Below, one piece after another: positions 24,061 to 36,200 of a stretch of 64,000 nt of DNA. The translations under genes were made by a program, and so were the position numbers. Every line of letters starts with the position of its first letter. Positions within the stretch are counted from its first letter, which is position 1. The notes beneath the pieces were generated by a model. That model ran no database searches, was not told where the DNA came from, and saw only the letters and a list, made by a program, of their open reading frames with translations. Source of the stretch: Marchantia polymorpha subsp. ruderalis (taxonomy: Eukaryota; Streptophyta; Marchantiopsida; Marchantiales; Marchantiaceae); the NCBI GenBank assembly GCA_037833965.1, contig AP031355.1, positions 7,775,501 to 7,839,500 of the forward strand, written 5' to 3'.

Positions 24061-24629
24061 GGGAGTGATCTACGACATTCAACTCATTCAACTCAGAATC
24101 CGTAGATGAGTCGGCGATAAGAAGCGTTTCATCTCATTGCCAAATTCAAAACCATCGGTACTGCACCGAATCATATCGACAACTGAAGTTGCGAAGACCA
24201 TTACTAACAAGACACTGGATTTTTCTAATGTTGATACTTCTCGAAGAAAATCCTTCATACCTTGGAACCTCCGTGCCACAGCCGCCATAGTCCAAACTTC
24301 CTGAAAGCACCGCCCAAGCGCACTTCCAACTTTTGATCACGGTTCGTCCGATTCAGCTTCCCTAATCCTCAAGTGGATAATCTCCGGCCATGAGCACGTC
24401 CTCCTTCGAAGGCATCGTAGCTACGGTGAGTCTGAATAGTCTGCCAACGACAGCGTCTTCACGGCGCAATCTCACAGTCCTAACCCACACACGCTGTGAT
24501 TTCCTCCCTGTCTGCCACTGCGCTCGCAACCAAATGCCCACAGATACTGGGAAGACCACCGACAGCCTAGCGGATCCGAGATCATCCTGCAGAGTGGCAG
24601 TACACAGTCTACCCACTCAAATAACACAC

Positions 24630-24749
24630 ACAAAATGCGGCTATATTATGTTAGAGTACGAGTGACATAATGGCAAGAACCGCGAGATCACAAAATGCCG
24701 CTATTTTGTGTTAGAGTACGAGTGACATAATGGCAAGAACCGCGAGATC
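24630..24749. repeat. 60-bp tandem duplication, two copies
   Basis: Copy 1 is 24630-24689 and copy 2 is 24690-24749. The last 35 or more bases of each copy are identical; the few differences cluster in the first third. Confidence 0.95.
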
Positions 24750-26693
24750 CCGTGTCTACCGTGCGAAACCGCGGTGCAAATGCATTCTTTAAACACGTTC
24801 CTCCGCGATAAATGTTGCTTTTGCTTTATCTCGTCGCTGCCATTGCGGTTGCTAAAAAAGGGGGCATTGATACACATTTGATTCGACGTTGGAACATCTT
24901 CACCTCCATCCTTGAATTAATTTCGGTATGACTGGTTGGACCTTATGCACGATGTCGGTTCATAAAAAGCACTCCGAATTCATCCAAGAGTTCATCCATT
25001 CATTGCGATCATTGTCATTGATTATACCCAAAAGGATTCCCCCTCGTCGTAGGAGACAATGCGGTTCTTGGAGATGCATATTTCCTCCTTTCCTTCGCAG
25101 GCAGACTGACTCCCACGCTGACAGACTCCCGGCAGGCGAAGGATCTATTGCCAGTGAGCTGCCAATGGTTTTCGTCGGAGACGACGATGCAAAGAGCGTG
25201 CGTGTGGTGAGAAAAGTTCTTCTTTTCCATTGTGACACAGAGGAAGCGACTCAACCTGAAAATTCTTCTTCGGTAGTGACACTTCCAATCTACACCAGTT
25301 TCACTTCGGCTTGTACAGTTTAATATGTTACAATCACTTCCAAAATTGATAAAACATCTTGTACCCTGGACTGGACCTAAACCCTAGACTTCAACTCCCA
25401 TTTGACACCTTACGTTTATTCATGACCCAGGCATCGATTCGAGTGTAAATATTCTGAACAGTTCTGAAGCAAACATGTGGAACGATGTGTCTGGGACAGC
25501 TAGCTAAAATGACCAAGACACTTTCTCAAAGCATTTTAATAAGTGTCCCGATGTCTCTTTCATCTTTGGTCCAGCTCTCGATAGGATTAAAATCCATTTC
25601 GAGCAGTAAGGTACATATGCGAAAAGTTTTAGGTTTACTCGCCAGGTCCGGTGAGATAACGCCTTTCATGTTTTGTCACAAGGCACATCAAAAGTATGGA
25701 AGGTTTCAGCATCTGCAGCAGTTGGTAGTCAAGTGGGCTTCGTAAGCCTTTCATACATCTACTGTAATCACTAACAACAGTCACTAACGTACTGACAAAA
25801 CATTAACACACAAACATGGGATGATCAAGCGACTTGTGACTGCCACAACCACAACTTCCACTTATGAGGTAAGGCATCATTGATATGTACACTGTACCTC
25901 GCAGCACTATACTGAGACTTCATTCTCATAACAACTTGAATATTCATCGCTGACATTTCGAATACGTCATATTTCATCATGATCGTACGGATCTACATCA
26001 AAACACAAATTTAAGCAGATCGCATGGCATTTGCACTGGCCGCATAAGTTAAGACGATTCTGCGGTACTTAAGATTCAACAAGAGTTTATACCAGTTCCA
26101 AGTAGTAACATCAACTTCTGCCATCTGATTTTATCCAATGATCAAAATTCATTCAACTCGAACTCGAATTTTCGCATGGTCCCTTTCACCCTACTAGTTT
26201 GACGCACTGTACTCATTAGTATTTTATTGTTTTAGTCTTAAGACCACTTGAGAAAAGAGATGTACATGAACCCAAATTGGCATCTTATAAACTTTTGATA
26301 GTAGAATACGGTCTCACAAAGACCGCAACAGTTGAATAGTCAGGGGGAACCAAGCAAGACACAAAGACAAGGGACAGCGACAAGGATGTCAGCAAAAGGA
26401 GGTGCTTACAGAAAGAAGTACATCCTTCGAGACAAGTGTCCGAACCATGGACCTTGGAAAGACACAGAGAAACCAGAAAACCTTTACTTAGTACAAGGGC
26501 ACTAGATTACACTACCAAAGGGACCACCCTAGCAATCATGTAATTACACTGGTAGCCTCATAACGTCTAGGCATGGTCTTCATGACACTTGGAACGCCTT
26601 ATAAGAAGACCAGTTCATTGCCCACACCTAAACCATCTGCTAGTCCCAAGTATAACCCACTGAAATTGAACTCACAAGTGACGGTGCTTACAT

Positions 26694-29600
26694 TTAAAGG
26701 CTGCCAGATTTACTTGGCCTAGACAAAATTCCAGCAGTCTTGAATCTGGAATTGGAACTACTCAGATCCACCAAGTCTCCAAATAGCTTATCTGCAGGGT
26801 TTACTTCCTTTGCAGGTTGCTGGGGCTGGACCGGTGCTTGCTGAAAACCTTGTCCACCAAGGGCCTGATTCTGCATATACCGACTTTGCTCCTGGAGAGA
26901 GAGATTTTGTGTGCGCCCTACCAAATCATTCTGTCCACCGGGAAAGGGTGAAGCTTGCTGTTGGAAATACTGCTGCCGGAGGCTGTGTTGACCTGGAGGT
27001 GGAGGAAGAACTGGTACTACATTCTGAGGCACCACGTTCTGACTGGTATTTCCGTAAAGCATTGCTTTCTGCTGGGGACTCATTTGCGATTGGTTAAATT
27101 GTTGCTGATTAGGAGGAGGAGGAGGAATACTGCTGCCACTCCACGGAGCAGAAACACCTGGATAGCCTCCTTGAGCCTGTGCTGGCTGTGAGGAAGACTG
27201 GGGAGTTTCACCGTACATCATAGCTCGTTGCTGAGTACTGAAATTATTGTTATTTAGGGCCCACGGAGCAACATAGTTACTTTGAGCACCTTGTGCTTGG
27301 ACCTGCCCTTGCGGGTACTGCTGCTGAGGGTAAGTTGGGTAGCCGTATTGTTGCAATGGTCCAGTTGGAGGTGTACTCATTCCATTTGAATAGGAGTACT
27401 GTTGTTGCTGCGGCTGAGCCTGAGGATGCGGTTGTGTTTGAGGCTGTGCCTGCGGGGATTGCACATAAGAAGGTTGGGGCGGGGCGGGTAGTGCAGGAAG
27501 AGCTTGGAACGCTGGGCTAGAATCAAAAGGGTTTGAAGAGAGTGGGGATTGCGGTTGCGGGGAAGAAGACAGAACAGACTGATTGACTGGAGCCGCTGGA
27601 GAAGAAGGAGAGCCATCTTGATAACTATCCCCACTCAGTAGATCGACCGTCATCTCACGCTGACTAGGTTGGGATCCAAATACTTTCTTAAATTGAGGAG
27701 GAGGAGGTAGGGCAAGTTGGGCTGGCTTGCTGGTTTGAGCAGAAGAACTTGGCGCAGACGGCCGAGGCCGTGCTGATGACCTACGACAGATATCAATTGC
27801 AAGCAATAAATATCGCTGTGTACATGGCCCCAAATTAAAATCCTATCATCACTACTCAATCATTGAGCCGTAATCACGCTCGTAAAGTTCATCTAAACTT
27901 GTAAAAGAGATAGCAACCACTATGGAGATGAATGAGAACCGAAAATATTTCGTAAAAGAAAGTACCTGTGGGCTAGCTGAGAGAAGTCATCCTCCCCTTC
28001 TTCCTCTTCATGATCGTATCGACGCCCCGCCTGTGTAGGGTCTTTTGGCAAAGGAGAGCCTGACGCAATGGCATCATGTTTTGCAAGAATACGCTGCAAA
28101 TCATCATTGAGGGACAGCCCTTGACGAAGAAGTTCTTCATCCCTGTACATTAAAACAGATATCAAACTTCAGATCTTCCGACACATTTACTTCTTGTCCA
28201 CTTCCCGAGGCAGAGATGGATCTGACACTAATGTGACAGTAATTCACAATTATCACTGACTTACGATGTAGTATTCACAAGCTGCATAACTCGGCGCTGA
28301 TTGGTTCGGCATTGATCGACCAAGTCCACAATAACTTCGTCCACGACGGCCTAGATGTCCATCATCAATATCACCAGAACCATCAAAGTTATGAGGTGTA
28401 GAACAACGCAAAAAGTTAGAAACCACGTGTTGCTAATCATACTCTCGCCCATGGATAAAACAGCAGCGATAAGCTTTTCAGAACAAGTAGATAAGAATGT
28501 TCCTATATTTTCGTTCCACCAATCTCCACAAAACTACTGTACTTGCTCAGCCCGTCTCATGGCCTAAATATCATATATTTTCTCCTCAAAAAAAAAGAAT
28601 CTCGTGAGGGGTTATACACAGGCATTCACAACACATCGTGGATTGAGAACGCACCTCCTTCTCCCGTGGATTGATAGCATTTAACATCTCAGTCAGAACC
28701 TCAATTCCACTCCTAGCAGCCTCGATATCTGTCAAGCTGTTCGTACAACCAATCGCGAGCGCCATAATTAGAAAGAGATTTTTGATGAAAAGGTGCCCAC
28801 TCAAACGGATAGGATTGAAGCTCCCACAATTCAATTTGGTATCTCATAGTTCCTAAGTTTGGGGATGTACATGATCACTGGAAACCTCGCACGCGTCTAG
28901 GTCAGATATTTTTACAGGTAACTGCAAATAGTCGATACTTCTCAACCCAAGTAACCTTCAATACTACTTTGTTCAGTGATGAATTGTAACTCGGAGCACG
29001 ATAGCTAGTTAAAAACTAACCTCATCCCTGGAGGCTCAGCCGCCATGGCAGCTTCAACCCTGGGAGAAGTGTAACCACCAGCGGGTGAGCCATAACCTTG
29101 AACTGGATGTCCCATGGCAATTGGCTGTGTTTGTGGGGGAGTGAATATAGGCACGGCGTGCTCAGGAGCCCGATCTGGAAACTCAACTCCTGCGCGCTGC
29201 AACAGTGAGAAAACTAATCATTAGGCCGCCTCAGGTTATGATGACGTACAACTATTGAACGTGCCGCCCTCACAGCAGTAGCTTGTAGAAATTTGAAATA
29301 CAGGTCAGGAACGTGTGTGACTTACGCGCAACTCTTCGTAAGCCATGTAATACTGGGGATACTTCCCCCTTGAGCCCCCAAACGCTTCTTGCCAGGAGTC
29401 CAACAATACCAAAATTTTGTCCCTCACTTGCATGTCTGACTGTACATGACATAAAGAAGTGCCAGATATCAATTATTAATCCTTTAATGCATAAGAAGTT
29501 ACCCGTGAAACGTGAACCCCAATACCAGGAGTATTATAGACAATCTCTGAAGCAAAACAAATACGAAGAAAATATTACTCGTCTCCATCAACCCCAGAGG

Positions 29601-31610
29601 GGACCAATAGTCTCCTACAATTGAGATCGAGCACAACTCTCCACATGAAAGCTATCGTGAAACAATACCATACGGCTACATGAATCTCATGGCCGTCAGC
29701 GCAACACTTTTGAAAAACCCGAGTCCTGCCGGTCAAATTAAATAACGGAAAAAGCTGAAAATAAAAAGTTGACAAGCATTGTTTTCAGCTGAGATTGTCA
29801 CTCCTATCCCTGTTTGACAAGGGCCTGCATTTACCTTTTTCTTCACGATTTTTGTCATCTCATGAAGAACATCCTTCTCTGCAACTTGCTGATGCACGAT
29901 CTCTCCACAATTCTTTATAAGTGTTTCCAAGACCTTGTATAATGATCAGACAAAGCAGTCATACTCACTCAGAAACTGTAGTGGAGAAAATAGAGTTAGT
30001 GGACAAATCTAAAACGCATAAAAGAAACCAGTTCCGACATAAGCAACTGGAGTATTTGCGTCAAAAGAATTCGCCGAGTCATATATTCTGCTAGCTGCTA
30101 AGAAGCAGACTTGGGTGATACTACTGCTTGTCTTACAAAACTAACATATTCCGACCGTCCTTTCATGCCTCCTTCAGGTCCAGAAGGAATTCGATATCGA
30201 TTTAACAACAATCACCTCAAACCCCTCCACAGATCTCCACAAACTGCCTCCCAGAGCGACATATTGCAACGATCTCGTAGAGCATAAACACAACGAGACA
30301 GCCCTCTTTCCAAAAAAATTCCCCGAATTACAGGCCACTCCGTGCTGAAAACTAAATACCAATTGACTTCACAGCAAAATTACCGTAAGAGCGAGGAGTT
30401 GCACTCTTGGGTTCTTGTTGTTCAGCCGCTTTTTCACTGCCTTCACAACGTCCTTAGCTTGCCTACTCAAAGACAACGGTACTTCATTTTAGTCCAAACG
30501 AAAACCTTAAGTCCTCACTGAACCAGCACAAACTGTTTGGTTCATATTTCCGATCGACCCTTGAGTAAATTACAACCTAACATTTCTCTTAGCTTCTAAA
30601 AAGAGGTGATAATAATACAATCAAAACAGGTCTACGAATAACTAGATTAGAATTCTAAAGAGCAAAAAACCACGAGTCCTCCCCAACAATTCTACGTTCC
30701 ACTCAGAAACAATCGTCAGCTGACATCGATATGAAAATTGTGTTCAAGACCAATGTGCCATTCTTGATCGACACATAGTTACAGTGTCCATATAGTGAAT
30801 CAAGGTCCAACCCGACAAAAAAACCTGTAGACACACTGCTCATCACACTACAACAACATCAACTACGAACGAATCTAAGAAGACAGACCACGACTTAAAA
30901 AGTCCTAGTTTGAGTGGTCCATCTTGTAAGGTCCAATGCGTTGTGACATTAACAAGAATCTTGAATTACAACCTTCTCCTGCTAGTTAGGGCAAAGGCAA
31001 ATCCCAAGATCAGCTCAATCTCTGAATGAGAAGAAAGGCAGATACAGACGGTCCACTTCTCACATCACTAAGTGAAGGTACAGGGACTAATAGCTGAGGA
31101 AATGAAATGCAATACTAATGCGTCTCTTTTGGTGAGATGCAAGGAAAGGATTCCATCCTTATCACTCGAAAGACGAAGAAGATTCAAACTTCTGAATGGC
31201 GCACCCTGATGGTATGTAGGCCAAACTTTAAATACGTGCAATTGGAGCCAAATTGAACCCATAGAAAAACATTCACAAAACTGCAGAAGTTTTGAGAGGA
31301 ACATATCGAATAAAGGAGTATGGAGGTAGACACTGATCGTAGTAAGTTGTTATTAAGACAGACTGTGAGATACTGACATCATCGGGGTCAAGTGCAGGAA
31401 GATTGAAATTGGAGAGCCATAGCAACAATCACAAGCAGACAGGTGGCATGGAAGTACTAAGAGACCTTGTGGATACACAAATAACCAGAACCATGAAACG
31501 TACCCAGGATCACCATTGATCACGTCACAGATGTCAAGGTTCATAGCCCAATCCGGACCAATCAACAAATCACTGGTCGCCTTATCCACAAGACCCCCCG
31601 CCGATGTCAT
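26694..31610 (-). CDS. TOL: TOM1-like protein (TOL), VHS-GAT ubiquitin-cargo adaptor, nine exons
   Basis: Exons 31504-31610, 30384-30462, 29835-29933, 29326-29439, 29021-29196, 28655-28736, 28265-28350, 27966-28142 and 26694-27780. All junctions are GT-AG, the phases fit, and the product is 668 aa. The family binds ubiquitinated plasma-membrane cargo and passes it to ESCRT for vacuolar sorting, replacing ESCRT-0 in plants. The VHS domain spans residues 1 to about 140, with motifs LIGPDWAMNLDICDVING, NPRVQLLALT, LIKNCGEIVH and KILVLLDSWQEAFGG. A proline-rich linker (IFTPPQTQP) follows, then the GAT domain from about 192 to 290, with DLVDQCRTNQRRVMQLVNTT and DEELLRQGLSLNDDLQR. The C-terminal 360 residues are disordered and rich in Pro and Gln, with two APW motifs. 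Length and tail resemble the long Arabidopsis TOL6/TOL9 type. The start ATG at 31610 is the first in frame. Confidence 0.94.
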
Positions 31611-32256
31611 GATGTCCCCCCTGCCTTCTCGATTGCTTCCTCACACTTGGCTTAGATATGAGGTTCTACGATAATCAGCATTCAGGTGTCGCTGCAACAA
31701 CCGTCCAAGCACTCCCGCTCGATACAAACTGGCGCAGCTACTTGTGAGGCACCTGTCGCTTAAATACTTCCTCCCAAGCTGTAGCTAGTAATATAGGACG
31801 CAGTAGCTCTTCTCCTTCCGCTGGGACTGATATACTCCGTCTAAGCATCTAAATGCAGAAATCGGGAAGGAGTGTAAACAAAACTCCACAGCTTCGACAA
31901 CGACTTCCTGGAAGAAAACCGGCGTCACCGTTCCTCGAAATCCCTGCCTAAAATCCTCTCCACGAACAAGAAATGACTCCCGCTTCAAGACCTGCTTTAG
32001 GTCCACGGTAGAAGAACACCTTCAACAGCTCGCATCGAAAGCTTATCCACGCGTCTTGCGCCAATTGCGTGCCCTTTCACCTAAGTAAGTGCGGATGCTA
32101 GCTCCAAACCGAATTCCGAATAGATGGCGGGGAAGAAATTCGCCGCAGAGTTAACCAACTCCACCCTCTATCGACCCTCGATCAAAATTGTGCAGGAGCG
32201 CAAACAACTGCAAGTCGGCTTAATTACAAAGGATCGGCCGCGGGCGACTCCGACTC

Positions 32257-32278
32257 GGGTCGGGTCGGGTCGGTCGGG
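32257..32278 (+). repeat. GGGTC repeat, G-quadruplex-capable
   Basis: G-triplets at 32257-32259, 32262-32264, 32267-32269 and 32276-32278 meet the usual four-run quadruplex pattern with short loops. The tract lies about 650 bp upstream of the TOL start codon, on the strand opposite to the gene. Confidence 0.8.
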
Positions 32279-32686
32279 TCAGTTCAGTTGTGATGCCTTC
32301 AACGCTGGCGAGAATGGAGCCAGAGGAGGACAGGATGTACAGCAGCACTCAAGCACGCATCCGGTCGGACGGCGATGATTGATAAACAAGTGTTGGCAAC
32401 GGAATCAGCCAACAACAATCGAGCCAGCGACGAAGGATTATTCACACGGGAGGATACAGATGTACAAATACAGTCAAAACCACAGAGATACGTAAAAACT
32501 CCTCTCAAAGAAAGAGGTCAGACAATAAGCGCGATTCGGTTTTCTCGACAAGCTGGTGTGAAGAGACTCGGCAAATCGAAACAACAAGCAATGAAAGAAT
32601 TGACAGTCGCTGCCGACGACGAGAAGAAGCAAGCAAGCAAGCCAGGCAGAGTGAGGACCGGAGATGGAGGCAGGACGGAGTGACAC

Positions 32687-32770
32687 GGAGGGAGAGGGAG
32701 AGGGAGTGGGAGAGAGAAGGAGGAGAGAGAGAGAGAGGGAGGGAGGGAGGATGAGAGAGGGAGGAGGGAC
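32687..32770. repeat. GA/GGGA-rich purine tract
   Basis: Nearly uninterrupted purine run of GAGAGG and GGGA units, about 1.1 kb upstream of the TOL start codon. Confidence 0.85.
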
Positions 32771-33799
32771 GAAGGAAGAGAAGAAGAGTCGAGCGAGTCG
32801 AGAAGGGCAGCTAACGCACAGGGCGAGCGAAACAACGAAGCATTCTCCTACTGAAGAAAGCTCGCAAGGCGAGCAGGGAGCGGAGAGCGGAACAAGGGGA
32901 CGGGAGGGCAGGCCAGTCCACGGCAGGGGCAGCCCAGGGCAGGCCCCGGCCAGGGCCAGGGCCAGGCAACGCAACGCAACGAAGCCACATGCCATCATAT
33001 GTGATGTATCCACATCACATCATGACATCTGGCTGCCACCCATCATGCCTGCCGTTCCTTCCTTCCCTACTTCCTCGTTGCCTTCCTTCGTTCGTTACAG
33101 GAACCAACGTAGTGACTGCCCCGGGCAGTCTCTCAACGCGTGGCGCCGCCCCGCCCCCCTGCCACTGGGCTCTCCTGCACCGTGCGCAGTTCTCCTCCTC
33201 CTCCTCCTTGTCTGGGTATGTCCCGCGAATCTTCTTGTTCCATCGTCGGATTCTCATCTACACGGTTCGTAGGGACTACAAAGCTTGAAGCAAGCGTCCT
33301 GCCTGCATCTGGCTACTTCGGAACTAAGCCAGACTCGCCTGCCTTACGTAGTTGCCCTCTATCCGAAGCCTCAAAGACTGCGTTGTCCCGAAGGTTCATC
33401 CGCGCCGTTCGAGTCTCAGTGGACGCCTCCGATCGAAGACATCTTCGAAGACCGAGCGAGCTCGTGCTTTCCACGGGGCGTCGCAGGTTTTCTGTAGGAC
33501 TGAATGCGGCCATCCTTCCGCGCCTCTCTGACAATCTAGAAACCGAGAATCTCATGATGTAGAAGCGGATATCGGCCGTTGGATCCGGGCGTAGGCGGTT
33601 ACTTGTGTATAGATTGTCGGTCTTTCTCTACGTCAACCGTGCCATCGATCTGAATGAGGCGGAAGGAAGTCTACACTCTACTGTACAGTAGATGCTGTCT
33701 CTATTCTCGAGATTATTCACCGTTGATTTTTGAACAAGGCCTACGAAGTGTACAATGATTAAAGAGACGCAGTTTGGCTTTATCCTCGTGACTGTGGTG

Positions 33800-36200
33800 G
33801 CAGTCGTGCACCCGGTCTATTGTCAGTACAACTGTTTGTTTACCATTATAAACACATCGCTAAAGATATAGAGCAGATCCTAAGATATTTCATTTGATTC
33901 CACATTGGATTAGCCTTAATCTGGTACCAAATGAACGTCATGCCATATGTGGATCTTCCTTCTGACGCATTTTCTTCAAACTACCTATTACCTCTCAAAG
34001 ACACAATAGCCTCCTTACAAACGACCCACTTTCTACAAACACTTCCTCACAATTCAAAGTTTATACTTTATTATGAAATAGTTAAATACAAAATATACAT
34101 GGAACATGAGCCCTGTCTTAAAAATTTCTGATTTGATACTTCATCTATTAATTAAACAATAAGACTGATTTATTCAGTGATAATTATTGAATTTATAATC
34201 ATATATTTTGAGATTTTATTTTATGTTATTTATTTTCAAATTATAATATATATAAAATCCTGCCATTATTTTAACGGAAAATTTCACAATAATATCCGAA
34301 TTTCAAATTTAAATCACTAATAATTTTTAATAATTTTTAGTATACGCACTTTTGATAATGGAATTGAATCTAACAAATCTTATAAAAATAAATCTAAAAA
34401 ATTGATCAAAATGTGCATATTTATATTTATTTATATTTATTTATTTATATTTATATTTAATTATCTTTGCTTATTTATACTATTATATCTAAGGTATTTT
34501 TCTTTTATTTATCTTTCTTACAGTTTTTTATGTTTATATTATTTAATAAATTTCATTAGATATTAAAAAAATAATCCAAACTGCTTTTCATATCACTTAA
34601 AACAAATTTTATATGAAAAAGCAAAACTATAAATGCTCTTGTGGATTTTATATACGATGTATGGGAATGTTATATATGATATAAGATCTTCAAATGATGA
34701 AATATACTTTGATTATTATGTTTTGCCTGTAATTTTACATGCAAAATAACATAGATAATATATTTATTTGTGTTATGAGCAAAGTAAATTAAATTTGAAC
34801 GCTATGCTTCATTGTTTCAAAAATTAGTAATTTTAAGAAGCACATAACTCTTTATTTGTATGCATATTATTATATAATATGATCAGATTTAATTTATTAT
34901 GATATGATTTGATCACTTGTTGTTTAGGTCTAATGAACGTTTCAATAGCAAATAAAAGAGACAAAAGATGTAATATATTTCATTGAAAATCAAATTGCCA
35001 TGAATCTGGTCGATACACTTGTTTTGCTAGCTATACATGTTATATACTATGACTGACATAACATATCAAACCTAAATGATTACATATGCTTGTTTATCAA
35101 ACTATCATAATTATTTATGAACATATTAAAATGAGAATATTTTCTACTATAAACATAAATTATCACACCAATGTAAAGAATAATAGTTTGATTTCTTATA
35201 AAATAACGTATCTATTTATCTGATGATTTAATATTAATATTGAATACAATCCGTCGCAGCAAAATGATTAGGAAAATTTTGTTATAATGAGCAGTTGACT
35301 TAAATCCAATTAAAAGGCTCTTAGTCTTTGGCTCATTGAGTATACAATTTGTTTACATTTCATCTTGCGTGATACAATTTTACTACATGATCATCGTTGA
35401 CATCAGTGCTTCTGCAAGGATTGAGAAACTAATCCCTAAATCGATTCTACATTCTAAATATGGGTGGACTTTTTCTGATGTGATGTATTCTTTTATCTTG
35501 TCATCTATAAAATATCAATATACTACTAGATTTTTTATATTCCTTATATGATTCACATATTTTAGTTGATCATGAGATTGCACATTGTCATCCTATGACT
35601 CTTACTTCGCGCAAACAGCTCCTGATTTCCAGCCATATCTGTTTTCTTGCTTTCGAAGCAAGAAAAACGAATAGTACATCCTGCAAGTTGACTCCATCTG
35701 CCGATCAATAGATAGAGGAAGGCGAGGTTCATACAACTTTCTAATGACATCAACATCATCACCTTTTTTCTCATAAAGGTAATCGTGCAACTTCTCAGAT
35801 TTACGTGACGACCTACGGTACTCGATTTACCGTTCCACATCTGACCATTTATAGTCAAGCGAAATTCAAGTCTAGAAGTAATTTTGTTCTTAATTGTTCT
35901 CCAATCACATCCAGTGAATGATTACGAAAATTGATTGGATCAACTTCCACCCTTAAGAAGCAACTCATATTGTTCAACTGATAATAAACTCTATGTATAT
36001 AATTTGGCTTCTGCAATTCTGTCATTGTTTTGAGAAAGTGCATGTCATGCTAAATAAAAAAATAAATATGACAGGTTTGAATTTCAGTTAACAAAAAAAC
36101 ACTCCACTTGAATGAATTCGATAATTGTTCTTGAAACAAAGAGTGGGTTTTTCAATTATCCAAGAATATTGGATTTAATTTTATTTCATAACAAGTCTGA
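33800..36200. other. AT-rich island, no recognised gene
   Basis: The base composition shifts abruptly to very AT-rich. The block contains TTTA-type low-complexity sequence (about 34420-34480). Short minus-strand frames near 35.6-35.9 kb show nothing I can identify. The island resembles the 51-58 kb island that holds a copia element, so it may be older, unrecognisable transposon debris; that is inference. Confidence 0.6.

Larger units (their letters stand above)
23038..26693. other. intergenic between ATG18b and TOL
   Basis: The left part is upstream of ATG18b and should hold its promoter; the right part is downstream of the TOL stop codon. The stretch contains two tandem duplications (listed separately) and no recognisable coding frame. 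Confidence 0.5.
31611..33760. promoter_or_regulatory. upstream region of TOL, GC- and GA-rich
   Basis: This region lies upstream of the TOL start codon. It holds a GGGTC repeat able to form a G-quadruplex (32257-32278), a long GA/GGGA tract (about 32687-32770) and GC-rich segments to about 33.5 kb. Overlapping open frames on both strands look like by-products of the skewed composition. The longest plus-strand one (33140-33562) starts at a GTG and resembles no known protein. Promoter and 5' UTR function is inferred from position. Confidence 0.45.

Noticed and set aside
32664..33272. 202-codon frame rich in Glu, Gly and Arg
   Set aside because: It is a translation of the GA-rich tract and has an equally long antisense frame.
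33140..33562. 140-codon plus-strand frame upstream of TOL
   Set aside because: It begins at GTG, its first ATG is well inside, and the product resembles nothing known.
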